Counted from the first letter of the stretch, positions 37,201 to 50,214 are shown. The stretch: DNA of 64,000 bases from an uncultured Planctomycetaceae bacterium (GCA_903858815.1 CAIOKE010000173.1:1-64000), one strand, 5' to 3'. Notes: generated from the sequence alone by a model not told the origin. A program made the numbers and translations.

Positions 37201-38616
37201 ATGGGGGTAATTCAGTTTCATGTACAGCGACCTGACCTGCTCGCCAGAGCAGGTGGCTGTTCCATGATGGACTTCCTGATGTACGACGGACGGATCTCTC
37301 CGGCTGACGTAACACTTCAGGGAGACCGGCTGATCTGCCGTCGTTCGGTTTCGGAAAGTGGTCAATTTCGCCTCTCGTGGCCGCGTTTCAACGGCTCCAG
37401 TCAGGTCGTCCACAGCACCAGTCTGCGTGAGCAGCCCGATCCGTATGAGCTGGAACTGGAGCTGGCGCGAGGGCAGCTATCGCGTCTGCGAAATCAGTTT
37501 TCGATCTGGCATGGATCCGGCCTCCAGAGTTCCGCAAAGCTTGACGAACTGATTCGTGAGTCTCATCGGTCTTTTCGAGCGGCGGCCTTACGCGCCGAAG
37601 TCCCGGAAACATCCGCGGCGGCTGCCGTGTTGTCGATGGAGCTTTCAGCTCAGGCCACTGACATGCTCTGCGAACACTATGTCACTCAGAGAATTGAATT
37701 CCGTCGCCAGCGTGCCACTCGTATTCCCGTTCTGCTGGGCTGTCATCTGAATCAGATTCCGCAGCAGGAATCCGAATTTCTTAGAACATTCAATGCGATT
37801 CAGGTGGCTGCTGACTGGAGTGCGATTGAATCCGAAGAGGGACAGCATGCGTGGGAACGCATCGATGCTCTTGTCGACTGGGCACAGGAACGACGACTGT
37901 TCATGACGGGTGGACCGCTGCTTGATCTGACTCGCAATGGACTGCCTGCATGGATGCAGCGATGGAGTCGCACCCGGCAGAACCTGCAGAGCTTTGCCGC
38001 TGATTTCGTGGAAACCGTACTCGGCAGATATCTCGGACGAATTCGGCACTGGGAGGTGATCACCGGTGCAAATCGTGGCGGGGCATTCGGGATGTCAGAA
38101 GAAGAGCGAATCAGTTTCACCTCCGCAGTCCTGTCTGCAGTTCGCGGACTGGACGATACGCTTCAGGTCAGTCTGAGGGTTGTGCAACCCTGGGGAGAAT
38201 ATCTCGGCGAAGTCCCCTGCAGCCTCTCACCCATCCAGTTCTTTGACACGCTCAGACGCTGTGGAATCCGAATTGGAGAAGTGAACCTTGACCTGCGTCT
38301 GCCACAGTCAGGATCGCAGTTTCTCCGCCGAGACTCGCTCAGTCTGTCGCAGTTGATCGATCACTGGTCGCTGTTTCAGATTCCATTGAACATCATGATT
38401 ACGATTCCTCCACTGCTTCAGGACGAGGATGCTCAGACACGCAATGACTGGCTGCGCAGTGTGATGCTGATGTGCCTGTCGAAAGAGCGAGTCACGGGCC
38501 TCTGGCTGTCTGACTGGCAGTCAGAGGTTCCGGGTGCGGGACTTCTGGATTCTGACGGGCAACCGGACAGCAGTCTGCAACTGTTGCAGAAGCTGAACCG
38601 GGAATTCCTCTGGTAA
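37201..38616 (+). CDS. GH10-like protein lacking catalytic glutamates
   Basis: A 471-aa protein starting at ATG 37201. An N-terminal carbohydrate-binding-like beta region (about 1-90) precedes a TIM-barrel-like region resembling family 10 glycoside hydrolases: FNAIQVAADWSAIESEEGQHAWERIDALVDWAQERRLFMTGGPLL. Where GH10 xylanases have W-x-VVNE, this reads HWEVITGAN (Gly289 at the acid/base Glu). Where they have the nucleophile TEL-D, this reads VNLDLR (Asn362). Proteins of this type are often called endo-1,4-beta-xylanase in planctomycetes, but xylanase activity seems unlikely here. There is no signal peptide. It may be a sugar-binding or structural protein. The alignment was made by eye. Confidence 0.65.
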   Translation: MGVIQFHVQRPDLLARAGGCSMMDFLMYDGRISPADVTLQGDRLICRRSVSESGQFRLSWPRFNGSSQVVHSTSLREQPDPYELELELARGQLSRLRNQFSIWHGSGLQSSAKLDELIRESHRSFRAAALRAEVPETSAAAAVLSMELSAQATDMLCEHYVTQRIEFRRQRATRIPVLLGCHLNQIPQQESEFLRTFNAIQVAADWSAIESEEGQHAWERIDALVDWAQERRLFMTGGPLLDLTRNGLPAWMQRWSRTRQNLQSFAADFVETVLGRYLGRIRHWEVITGANRGGAFGMSEEERISFTSAVLSAVRGLDDTLQVSLRVVQPWGEYLGEVPCSLSPIQFFDTLRRCGIRIGEVNLDLRLPQSGSQFLRRDSLSLSQLIDHWSLFQIPLNIMITIPPLLQDEDAQTRNDWLRSVMLMCLSKERVTGLWLSDWQSEVPGAGLLDSDGQPDSSLQLLQKLNREFLW

Positions 38617-38654
38617 ATCTGAGTATGGGATGGTGGTGTCAGGTGTGGCGTGTG

Positions 38655-40532
38655 ATGGCGTCTTTCCGTCAGGCAGCGATTCGGCTGCTGTTCGGCCTGT
38701 TGTGGCTGCTGGCTGCTTCCGCTCCGGTGGTTTCAGCATCTGAAACATCGCCGGCCGTGAATCGAAGTCAGCATCCGATTTCGATTACCGAAGCCAGCAT
38801 GTTCGTGACTCGTACATCCGCCCGAACAAGGCTGCAGATGTTTGCTGAGGACCTCGTGCTGTTTCAGGGGCTGGAGCCCGACGCAGCAGACCGCATCTCA
38901 GCAGCTGACCTGCGCCGTGGCCTTGAGGACCACAAAGCGTTTCTGCTCGAAAAATTTGTTGTGCGGGATGCCAATGGTGAACGACTGACTGGCCGTATCA
39001 CCGACCTGAAGCCATTTGAGATTCCGGTCGACGGAATTCCGTCCACGGAAATGATGAAACACTCGGCAGTTTACGAGATTGAACATGCCTTCAATGCGCC
39101 ACCTGAATTCCTCACGATTCAGCAGGACATTGCAGACGAAAACTTTATTATTCCCAGCGAGATGAGTCTGCATGTGCATCAAAGTGGCACCGCACTCAAC
39201 TATGCAGAGCGTCTGCTGCCCGGAGCCTCCACAACCGTCCGCTTCGACTGGGATGCTCCGTTGTCCGAGGATGCGTCAGACAGCGAATGGGAACTGTGGT
39301 TTGAAAAGCAGCGTGAGAAGACGCTGGGAATCACCAGCTACAGCAGCGTCTACTCGTTCGTCTATCTGGAACCTGCCGAGGTCCGTCATGAGCTGCTGAT
39401 TCCTCTGGCAACTCTGGGCACGATCATTCAGCTCAGACATCAGGATCCCTCATTTGTGGATGTGCCCGAGCAGGAACAGATCCGGTCAGACATTCAGAAG
39501 TGGCTGGAAAACCAGAATCCCGTACTGATCAACGGTCAGTCGGTCAGCCCGCTGTTTTCTCGTATTGATTTTTACTCACTCGATCTTTCTGACTTCGCAG
39601 CTCAGGCCGAACCGCGGCGAGTCAGCATGGCCAGCGGGCGAGTGGGCATCATTCTGACCTATCGACCGGTGGACGGGGTTGTCCGCGACGCCGCGCTGAC
39701 GTGGAACCAGTATTACTCGTCTATGACCAAAATCCCGGCTGTCGTCATTGCCGGTCCGGACAAAGTTGAGCGATTCGAATTCTCACGTTTCAACAAGCCC
39801 GAAGAAAACACCCTGAAATGGGCCTGCCCTGCAGACCAGTTGCCGCAGCCAGTCGCTCCTGCCCCCGTTCAATTGCCTGCACCGGATCGCTTTCGAATTC
39901 CTGTTGCAGGACTGTTCCTGCTGTTATGCGCAATCGGAACACTGTGGCTTGTGCCTCGACGAACTGCTCAGAGCCCTTTACGGTGGGGCATTTTCGGTAT
40001 GACTGCGACAGCCGGACTGGCTCTGCTGTTTCTGCCACTGGGTGCCCTCGAATTCGATCACCCGTGGAAGCGACCGGAAGTTTCTGCTGCAGCTGCCAGT
40101 GAAGTTGTGCAGTCACTGCATCGAGGTATGTACAGGTCGCTGGATTTTGGAACCGAGGACCGCATTTTTGATGTGCTTTCGACGACCGTCGACGGACCAT
40201 TGCTTGAACAGTTGTACCTGCAACTGATGGACAGCGTGCGTGTGCGAGAGCAGGGCGGAGCAGCCGCACGTATTCGCAGTGTCGATTACGAGCTGACCGA
40301 ATTGTTGCCACGTGGAACTGGTTCCGACACCCCTCAATATCCGGGTTTTTCCTGCCAGGTCCGCTGGGTGGTTGCCGGAACAGTCGAGCACTGGGGGCAT
40401 GTGCACGAGCGTCAGAATCTGTTCGACGGACGACTGACTGTGGAGCCTCGCGACGGCGAATGGAAAATTACTCGCATGGATATCCTCGGGCAGGAACAGA
40501 AATCCGCCCGCACAACGCTGCGAAAATTCTGA
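38655..40532 (+). CDS. Unrecognised exported or membrane protein
   Basis: About 625 aa from ATG 38655, chosen because it directly gives a signal peptide (AAIRLLFGLLWLLAASAPVVSASE); an ATG ten codons upstream is also possible. The large N-terminal part (about 40-400) is extracytoplasmic, with several beta-type segments such as LSEDASDSEWELWFEKQREK. Two membrane helices follow near 430-455 (FRIPVAGLFLLLCAIGTLWLVP) and 465-485 (GIFGMTATAGLALLFLPLGAL). The C-terminal part (about 500-625: SLHRGMYRSLDFGTEDRIFDVLSTTVDG, RWVVAGTVEHWGHVHERQN) would be on the same side as the N-terminal region. I do not recognise the family. It follows the GH10-like gene by 38 bp and probably shares its transcript. Confidence 0.7.
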   Translation: MASFRQAAIRLLFGLLWLLAASAPVVSASETSPAVNRSQHPISITEASMFVTRTSARTRLQMFAEDLVLFQGLEPDAADRISAADLRRGLEDHKAFLLEKFVVRDANGERLTGRITDLKPFEIPVDGIPSTEMMKHSAVYEIEHAFNAPPEFLTIQQDIADENFIIPSEMSLHVHQSGTALNYAERLLPGASTTVRFDWDAPLSEDASDSEWELWFEKQREKTLGITSYSSVYSFVYLEPAEVRHELLIPLATLGTIIQLRHQDPSFVDVPEQEQIRSDIQKWLENQNPVLINGQSVSPLFSRIDFYSLDLSDFAAQAEPRRVSMASGRVGIILTYRPVDGVVRDAALTWNQYYSSMTKIPAVVIAGPDKVERFEFSRFNKPEENTLKWACPADQLPQPVAPAPVQLPAPDRFRIPVAGLFLLLCAIGTLWLVPRRTAQSPLRWGIFGMTATAGLALLFLPLGALEFDHPWKRPEVSAAAASEVVQSLHRGMYRSLDFGTEDRIFDVLSTTVDGPLLEQLYLQLMDSVRVREQGGAAARIRSVDYELTELLPRGTGSDTPQYPGFSCQVRWVVAGTVEHWGHVHERQNLFDGRLTVEPRDGEWKITRMDILGQEQKSARTTLRKF

Positions 40533-40555
40533 GCGCCACCAGTCACCGTCTCAGC

Positions 40556-40825
40556 TCAGACCACCAGCGACGGATCTTCTGACTGATCATCATCGCCCGG
40601 CTCCTCGTCGCTGGCAATGACGAATTCTTCACCGTTGACCAGCACTGAATCCCCGGCACGCAGTTTTCGCCCGCGGCGAGTTTCCACGGCACCATTGACC
40701 TGCACGGCACCCGACTGAATCAGTCGCTTGGCTTCTCCGCCCGAACTGACCACCTCTGCCAGCTTCAGGAATTGATCCAGTTCGATGTAGTCAGCGGAAT
40801 GACGACCCTCAGTTTCAGAATTCAT
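40556..40825 (-). CDS. S4-domain RNA-binding protein (YbcJ-like)
   Basis: An 89-aa protein starting at ATG 40823-40825. The body is one S4 domain: YIELDQFLKLAEVVSSGGEAKRLIQSGAVQVNGAVETRRGRKLRAGDSV. This matches the small YbcJ/RlbA-like RNA-binding proteins thought to act in ribosome assembly or RNA quality control. The C-terminal tail is acidic (SDEEPGDDDQSEDP). It lies 31 bp downstream of dus on the same strand, so the two are probably cotranscribed, and convergent with the gene at 38655. Confidence 0.9.
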   Translation of the reverse strand: MNSETEGRHSADYIELDQFLKLAEVVSSGGEAKRLIQSGAVQVNGAVETRRGRKLRAGDSVLVNGEEFVIASDEEPGDDDQSEDPSLVV

Positions 40826-40855
40826 GAGTTTTCCGACAGCAGGTGGAGAGAGAAA

Positions 40856-42115
40856 TTACCATTGTGCATTAGGACCCCGGGGCACTGGAATTTCGGCGTC
40901 AGTCAGAATACCAGTGCGATTTCCGTCCACCGGCCCCTCACTGCGAATCTGCTCCAGCAGCCGCGACATTTCCTCCGGGGACGACGCTGACTGAAAGTTG
41001 CCTCGCAGTTTCCTGCGAACTCGCATGCCCTTCAGATACCAGTGGGCCATTTTGCGAAACAGCACGATCGCTCGTTCTGCTGAATGACGCTCGGCAAGAA
41101 ACTGATACTGAGACAGCATCAGTTCCAGTCGCTCGTCAAACGTTCCGGCTGGTGCATAATACCCTGTCTGTTCCCACTGCACCAGCTGTCGAAAAATCCA
41201 GGGGTTGGCCAGTGCTGCGCGGCCGATTGAGACCGCATGGCAGCCGGTTTCACGCAGCATCCGGGCTGCATCAGCAACGTTTCGCACATCCCCATTGCCG
41301 ACAATCGGAATGTTGTGCACTGCTTCCACAACCGCGCGGATACCGGGCAACGAGACGGTGCCGCTGAAACCCTGTTCGCGCGTGCGTCCGTGAATGGCGA
41401 CCGCCGCGACTCCAGCCTGCTCAAACTCCCTCGCAAAAAAAGGGGCTGTCAGATTCTGAGCATCCCAGCCCAGACGCATCTTGACCGTAACCGGCACTCG
41501 CACAGCTTCGACAACGTGACGCACAAGACTGACAGTGCTGGTCGTGCTGCACATCATCCCCGCGCCTGCACCGGCACCGGCTATTCGGTTGACCGGACAC
41601 CCCATATTAATGTCGATCGAATCCACACCCAGCTCCACAAGCAGCTGGGCAGCATCGGCCATCACAGAGGACTCAGAACCAAAAATCTGCACGGCAAACG
41701 GACGGTCTTCCGGATGCGATTCCACCATCTGCATCGTACGTTCATTGCGGGTCACCAAAGCCCGCGCATTGACGAGATCGGTCGTGGCCAGACCAACCGA
41801 GCCAATCCTGCGAACGATGCGCCGAAAGGGCAGGGTGGTAAAGCCCGCCAGTGGGGACAACAGATAACGGGACTGCAGAGCCAGAGCACCATAGCTGACC
41901 GGCCCGCGAAATTCCGGTCGCGGAACAGCCGTACTGCCCGCATGCGGGTTTTCCGCTGAAGATTGAAAGACGTCTGACACGGCGCTGTAAATGGAGACTT
42001 TTCCTGAGAAATCCTGAGGATTGTGAGTGAACCCGACCGGCTGCGGACTGTCAGCAGCCTGACAGGTCACCGTGTCCGTGGCGGCCATTCTGTTCGAAAA
42101 AGCGTCGGGATCCAT
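40856..42115 (-). CDS. tRNA-dihydrouridine synthase
   Basis: A 419-aa protein with ATG at 42113-42115; an internal ATG nine codons on is possible, and the first about 75 residues are a non-conserved extension. The Dus core starts at LLSPLAGFTTLPFRRIVRRIG (FMN binding) and includes RPFAVQIFGSE, the active-site Cys in DINMGCPVNRI, the glycine-rich AGAGAGAGMM, VTVKMRLGWD, AIHGRTREQGFSGTV and IPIVGNGDV, with a C-terminal helical RNA-binding part (HWYLKGMRVRRKLRGNF). It reduces specific uridines of tRNA D-loops using NADPH and FMN. It is closest to the DusB type by motif. It is divergent from the HNH nuclease gene. Confidence 0.93.
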   Translation of the reverse strand: MDPDAFSNRMAATDTVTCQAADSPQPVGFTHNPQDFSGKVSIYSAVSDVFQSSAENPHAGSTAVPRPEFRGPVSYGALALQSRYLLSPLAGFTTLPFRRIVRRIGSVGLATTDLVNARALVTRNERTMQMVESHPEDRPFAVQIFGSESSVMADAAQLLVELGVDSIDINMGCPVNRIAGAGAGAGMMCSTTSTVSLVRHVVEAVRVPVTVKMRLGWDAQNLTAPFFAREFEQAGVAAVAIHGRTREQGFSGTVSLPGIRAVVEAVHNIPIVGNGDVRNVADAARMLRETGCHAVSIGRAALANPWIFRQLVQWEQTGYYAPAGTFDERLELMLSQYQFLAERHSAERAIVLFRKMAHWYLKGMRVRRKLRGNFQSASSPEEMSRLLEQIRSEGPVDGNRTGILTDAEIPVPRGPNAQW

Positions 42116-42349
42116 CGTTTTCTTTGAAATTCGGGGATTTGCCGACGGGTGATAAAGAACGTTTCGGCGAGAACCCGGACCACCTGTGACAAATTTTCAT
42201 CAGAGACATTGGCTTTTCTCGCCTCACACCAATTATGCTGCAGCAGTCCCATGCTCACAGTTGGTGGTTGTTGTCGTAGTGCACTCAGTGCACAGTCAAT
42301 GCATCAGTCGAGGGGGCGACAGGCCCCTGCGTACAGGCAGGAGACCATA

Positions 42350-42949
42350 ATGGCGATGACTGTTCTCCAGCGACCAACGCTGGTGCTGAACCGAAACTGG
42401 CAGCCGGTGGCTGTGTCCACCGTCGCTCGTTCCCTGATCAAGGTCTGGAACGAGTCCGCCAGAATTGTCGACCCGGCCAGCTATCAGCAATACACCTGGG
42501 AAGACTGGTCCCAGCTGCGTCCGGAAGACGGTGATCCGGTCATTCGAACTCAGTGGATGACACTGCGGGTTCCCGAAGTCATCACGCTGACACGATATGA
42601 TCGCCTGCCAATCAAAATCGTGGCCTTCAGTCGCCGCAACGTATTCAAACGAGACGGCTACACCTGCCAGTACTGTGGCTGTCGCCCGGGCAGTGAAGAA
42701 CTGACCATTGACCACATCGTCCCCAGATCTCACGGCGGTGTCTCCAGCTGGACAAACTGCGTGCTCGCCTGCATCGACTGCAATACTCGCAAGGCAAATC
42801 GAACGCCCGAGCAGGCCAGCATGCCTCTGCGACAGAAGCCGATTCGCCCCATGTGGAATCCGCTCTATGCACCCCACGGCGTCCGCATTGAAAGCTGGTC
42901 CAGGTTTGTCAGCGAAGCTTACTGGAATGTGGAACTGGACGAAGACTGA
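42350..42949 (+). CDS. HNH endonuclease family protein
   Basis: About 199 aa from ATG 42350, seven bases after AGGAG; the longer frame upstream is non-coding. An N-terminal VLNRNWQPVAVSTVARSLIKVW segment is typical of a widespread bacterial HNH subfamily. The HNH motif is RDGYTCQYCGCRPGSEELTIDHIVPRSHGG...NCVLACIDCNTRKANRTPEQA, with two zinc-binding CxxC pairs and the catalytic DH. Stand-alone proteins of this type are of unknown role; there is no restriction or phage context here. It is monocistronic with a strong terminator. Confidence 0.92.
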   Translation: MAMTVLQRPTLVLNRNWQPVAVSTVARSLIKVWNESARIVDPASYQQYTWEDWSQLRPEDGDPVIRTQWMTLRVPEVITLTRYDRLPIKIVAFSRRNVFKRDGYTCQYCGCRPGSEELTIDHIVPRSHGGVSSWTNCVLACIDCNTRKANRTPEQASMPLRQKPIRPMWNPLYAPHGVRIESWSRFVSEAYWNVELDED

Positions 42950-42987
42950 CGGCGGAGTGCCGATTGCACCGGTTATGCCATGATTCA

Positions 42988-43020
42988 AGCCCGGCGGAAG
43001 ACTCCGCCGGGCTGTTTTTC
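42988..43020 (+). terminator. Intrinsic terminator of the HNH nuclease gene
   Basis: AGCCCGGCGG pairs with CCGCCGGGCT around a 6-base loop, followed by GTTTTTC. It starts 39 bases after the HNH gene stop. Confidence 0.92.
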
Positions 43021-43159
43021 ATTCCCTGTCGCAACAGCTTTCCCGGGGAACCGGCTTTGTTCGATCGGCAGTGTGGAAATGCCTCTGATTCCCAGTAGAA
43101 TCCGACAAACTTCGCTCTGACGCACCCGACTCCCTGGCCCCTGCACAGATCTCCCATTC

Positions 43160-46936
<3,777 letters not shown>

Positions 46937-47021
46937 GGTTGAATTGACGTCAGAGACAACACTGCAGCCGAGGCACAAATGGTTGCAGTCAATGTGAGGT
47001 GCCGCCACAAGGAGCTCCCGA

Positions 47022-48062
47022 ATGTTACATCGGTCACTGCGGCGAAACACAGCCGTTACGAATCTGCTGTTGTTGTGGTGTCTGCCGCTCTGGCTGTGCT
47101 CCGCGACCGCAGATGAACCGAAAGTCAACCCGTCAAAGAAGCCTGCTGCGGGGACACCGGCAGTCCCCCAGCCAGCACCGGACGATCCCGCTGCGCCACA
47201 GCCCGTGCTGAAGCCCCTGAAGCCACTGCCCGAACTGCTGCAAAAGGAAGTAGCTGGCAGGACAGCACTGAATCCGGAAGGCACGGTCTTTCTGGATGCC
47301 GCCGGAAATCGTCTGCTGCTGCGGGCTGAAGTGGCCTGCCCGGACTGTATTCTGGAAATGGCACTGGTACCCGAAGGCAATCGCGAACACGAGACCATTC
47401 TGCGGATCCGCTCAAAGGCATTCGTGATCCATGCCGGGTTGCTGGCGCTGGGACTGCAGCCCGGAAAACCAGCCTCATTCTCGCCCGAATTCAAGGCCCC
47501 ATCCGGTCCTGTGATTCAAGTGACTGCCGTGTGGCTGAATGACCGTGGTGAACGTCAGCAGAGACCTCTGCAGGAATGGATTCGTAATAACACGCATCGC
47601 TATCACGCTGCAGCCATGCAGGGCCCCCCACCAAACCTTGAACTGCCCTACAAAGCGCTGCGGTGGGATAAATTCAACAAGGAGATTCTCTGGTACGGCC
47701 CAATGTCGGACGAAGACCGCAATGACCTGCTCAGCAAATGGGACCACGAACCCTATCAAGCGGCAATTCGCCGATTTCACGAAGCCGGGCAGTCACGGCC
47801 AATGCAGGCGGAATTCGTGTTTGCCGGCAGCTCCATGTTCCGCGATGAGGAAACAGGGCGTGAGTACTATCAGGCCGAGGGCGGGCACCTGATCTGCACC
47901 TCAAATTTCCCCGATGCCCTGCTGGATATTCGCGAGCAGAGCTCTGCGTCTGATGGAGCCCAGAGCTATGAAGGCTGGACTGAACGCATCCCCCCGGAAG
48001 GCACGCCTGTGCTGCTGATCCTGCAGGCTGCCCGTCGCGAACAACCCACACCTGCAAAATAA
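47022..48062 (+). CDS. YdjY-domain exported protein
   Basis: A 346-aa protein starting at ATG 47022, seven bases after AAGGAG. It has a signal peptide (TNLLLLWCLPLWLCSATADE) and a Pro-rich linker (about 35-75). The YdjY-like domain (about 85-200) contains the CLE-type segment CPDCILEMALVPEGNREHETILRIRSKA, followed by HAGLLALGLQPGKPASF and VWLNDRGERQ. The C-terminal part (about 230-330: FVFAGSSMFRDEETGREYYQAEGGHLICTSNFPDALLDI) is also typical of these planctomycete proteins. Function is unknown. It lies 85 bp after metH on the same strand and may be cotranscribed, but I infer no functional link. Confidence 0.87.
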   Translation: MLHRSLRRNTAVTNLLLLWCLPLWLCSATADEPKVNPSKKPAAGTPAVPQPAPDDPAAPQPVLKPLKPLPELLQKEVAGRTALNPEGTVFLDAAGNRLLLRAEVACPDCILEMALVPEGNREHETILRIRSKAFVIHAGLLALGLQPGKPASFSPEFKAPSGPVIQVTAVWLNDRGERQQRPLQEWIRNNTHRYHAAAMQGPPPNLELPYKALRWDKFNKEILWYGPMSDEDRNDLLSKWDHEPYQAAIRRFHEAGQSRPMQAEFVFAGSSMFRDEETGREYYQAEGGHLICTSNFPDALLDIREQSSASDGAQSYEGWTERIPPEGTPVLLILQAARREQPTPAK

Positions 48063-48137
48063 AGCTCTATGTAAAATGCTGTGCGCGATGTTGCTGTGCC
48101 GTCTGACTGTTGGTGATACTTCACCACCGAAGGACAC

Positions 48138-48162
48138 GGTGGTCAGTGGTCAGTGGTCAGTG
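48138..48162. repeat. Short tandem GTCAGTG repeat
   Basis: GTGGTCAGTGGTCAGTGGTC followed by AGTG is three to four tandem copies of the 7-mer GTCAGTG, located exactly at the edge of repeat copy B. It could be a target-site or slippage product. Confidence 0.6.
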
Positions 48163-48578
48163 CACGCGATGCTCCCCTTGGGAGGGCGAGGCTCCTGCCG
48201 AGCCGAAGTCAACTGTCAGTGTTCAACTATCGTTGTTCGCCCACAACCGTAGCCCGGGCATTCCTGCCCGGCCGCCTCTTACCCACGCAAAGCCCCAACG
48301 CGGCCCACCTTTGCCCGTCACTCAACCATTCCGTGGGCTCACAACCACTCAGCAAAGCGGTGCCTCCGCATCGTCACCCAACTGGTGCTCGGTAGTCGTA
48401 GCATGGGCTTCAGCCCGTATCGTACACCGCGTTCAAGCCCCCCAACGGCCAGCCGTCAGCGTCAGCTGACGGCTGTTGTCGTTTGCGTCTGAGCGATTGT
48501 GCTCTTCCTGGCACGCAAGCAGGATCCAGTGCGTTTTGCGCCAACCCTATGAAACTGCAATCTGCCGCTGCTTACAGG
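48160..48578 (-). repeat. Half-kilobase dispersed repeat, copy B
   Basis: The reverse complement of copy A (30068-30609). Read on the minus strand it starts with GATTGCAGTTTCATAGGGTT and ends with GACTTCGGCTCGGCAGGAGC, then CTCGCCCTCCC. Shared blocks are near-identical, but a roughly 130-bp segment of copy A is missing. It is non-coding. Its palindromic sub-blocks (GGGCTGAAGCCC; GGCCGGGCAGGAATGCCCGG) could fold as hairpins. Confidence 0.8.
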
Positions 48579-48603
48579 ATTTTTCACAGATCCGCAAATG
48601 AAG

Positions 48604-48628
48604 CGAGCCCGCGAGAATCGCGGGCTCG
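48604..48628 (-). terminator. Hairpin, possible terminator of the outer-membrane protein gene
   Basis: CGAGCCCGCGA and TCGCGGGCTCG form a perfect 11-bp stem with a GAA/TTC loop. Following T residues are few on either strand. It lies 34 bases beyond the minus-strand stop at 48662. Confidence 0.6.
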
Positions 48629-48661
48629 ACTCAGTATTCACACCAGATTCACAAACTCAAC

Positions 48662-50014
48662 TCAGTAGCGGAAAACACCACCGAAACTGAATCCCTGAGC
48701 AAAGAAGAAGTCATCCATGATGGTACGTTCGTGAATGTTCGGAGCAGCGACTCCGCCCAGTGCTGCTGTCGTCGAATCCCACTCAATGTTGTCCTGTGGT
48801 CGAGTCACCGAGGTGATGCACAGGAAGTCATAACCACCGAATACTGAGAAATGCGGGCTGAGATTGAACTCGGCCAGCAGATTCAGCTGAGAGGCTGTTG
48901 AGAAGTCAATCGAATCGTTCTGCGTCACCACAGACGCCAGACTGTTAGGACTGGAGTTGACGGTCGACTGATAGTCATTCAGACCAAACATGACTCGCGG
49001 AGTTGCACTCAATGACATGTACTTGCTGGTCAGGGCAAGTCGACCACCAAACTCAGGACCATAGATGTTATTGACCGTAGACGATGTAATACTGGTGAAG
49101 CGATTCGGGACGATCGCTGAAACATTATCATAATCGCCGTAGGTACCCGTCAGATTGAATCGCTCATCCAGATTCAGATAACGGAAGCCACCCAGCCACT
49201 GCCAGGATGGGCCTGCACCACCAGGAGCATTCCGGGATGTCAGAAAGGCCATCTCTGCTCCCCAGACCTGACTACCCATACTCATAGACAACGAATCATT
49301 GAACACCAGAGCATTCGCTCCGGCAATGTCCTGCACCACGCCATTGGTCGTCAGGGGTACAGCGTAGTTCGGAGCAAACGGCATTTTACCTGGCAACAGC
49401 GGGACCTGTGACAGACCCAGTTCCGGATCAATCGTCGGATCAATCTGAGCTCGGCCAATTCGAGGTGCGGCCAGATCACCGTAATCCCGAATTGCGGTCT
49501 TCTGACCCGTTCCGAAAAAACTGAGTTCCATTTCGCCGTCCTGCAGGGCAACACCCCACGTACCGCGAATGCCCTGCACACCATCCAGATTCAGACCATC
49601 ATAAGTCGGAATCAGAGTGGCACCAGCCGGAGTTCCTCCGGTCAGGTTGTCGTTGTAATCAATCGGAACATTCCGGCCGTCCGAAACCCCAGGCAGAGGC
49701 CCATTGTTCAGCCCTGTCACAGGTGCTCCAACAAATCCACTGCCGAGATCTCCGAAGTCCATGTACATGAACTCCAGACGCAGCCAACTCTGCTGCACGG
49801 TCTCGCTCAGAAACCGCTCAATCGGTCGAGACTCATCCCACAGCGAATAATCGCCGGTGATCTCGTGCTGAAGCTGGGGTGTGGACGAATACTGCGGCGC
49901 ATAGATGACCGGCTGAGGTGGTCCGGCCGGAGCATGCTGGGCATGAGCAACACAGGGGACCGCCAGCAGGGCCAGGGCCGCAGACAGGAATCGACGCAGG
50001 TTCGGACGGATCAT
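48662..50014 (-). CDS. BBP7-like outer-membrane beta-barrel protein
   Basis: About 450 aa from ATG 50012-50014, chosen because it gives a clear signal peptide (MIRPNLRRFLSAALALLAVPCVAHAQ); the frame upstream is non-coding. The mature part has an N-terminal Gln/Pro-rich stretch, then alternating amphipathic beta-strands with many aromatic and Gly residues (RLEFMYMDFGD, GIRGTWGVALQDGEMELSFFG, WQWLGGFRYLNLDERF, PEFGGRLALTSKYMSLSATPRVMFGLNDY). It ends in an aromatic residue (FSFGGVFRY), as expected for an outer-membrane barrel. The ordering matches the BBP7 family expanded in Planctomycetota. Function is unknown; it is a probable abundant porin-like protein. Confidence 0.87.
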   Translation of the reverse strand: MIRPNLRRFLSAALALLAVPCVAHAQHAPAGPPQPVIYAPQYSSTPQLQHEITGDYSLWDESRPIERFLSETVQQSWLRLEFMYMDFGDLGSGFVGAPVTGLNNGPLPGVSDGRNVPIDYNDNLTGGTPAGATLIPTYDGLNLDGVQGIRGTWGVALQDGEMELSFFGTGQKTAIRDYGDLAAPRIGRAQIDPTIDPELGLSQVPLLPGKMPFAPNYAVPLTTNGVVQDIAGANALVFNDSLSMSMGSQVWGAEMAFLTSRNAPGGAGPSWQWLGGFRYLNLDERFNLTGTYGDYDNVSAIVPNRFTSITSSTVNNIYGPEFGGRLALTSKYMSLSATPRVMFGLNDYQSTVNSSPNSLASVVTQNDSIDFSTASQLNLLAEFNLSPHFSVFGGYDFLCITSVTRPQDNIEWDSTTAALGGVAAPNIHERTIMDDFFFAQGFSFGGVFRY

Positions 50015-50214
50015 TCGAGCCGGACCTTTTTTCAAAAGGCAGAAGTACGAGGATCGTGCCTGAAACACGATCTGCTGTCGTCGATATCGTCCCGTTCCAA
50101 CTTTGAACTTTGCTCCAATTAATCTGATCGGGCGGATTTTGACGGTTGCACGGAATACTCCTGCCTTCCCGCATTTTCCACGTTGAATGCGGCAAAAACT
50201 GCCGCAAAACGCGT

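Larger units (their letters stand above)
48063..48661. other. Intergenic region filled by repeat copy B
   Basis: No gene. It holds a short tandem tract of GTCAGTG units (about 48138-48162), repeat copy B and a hairpin near the end of the outer-membrane protein gene. Both flanking genes end here (convergent). Confidence 0.6.

Noticed and set aside
42950-43159. Possible cobalamin or SAM/SAH riboswitch upstream of metH
   Set aside because: The gap is short, largely occupied by the HNH gene terminator, and lacks the B12-box or SAM-type conserved cores.
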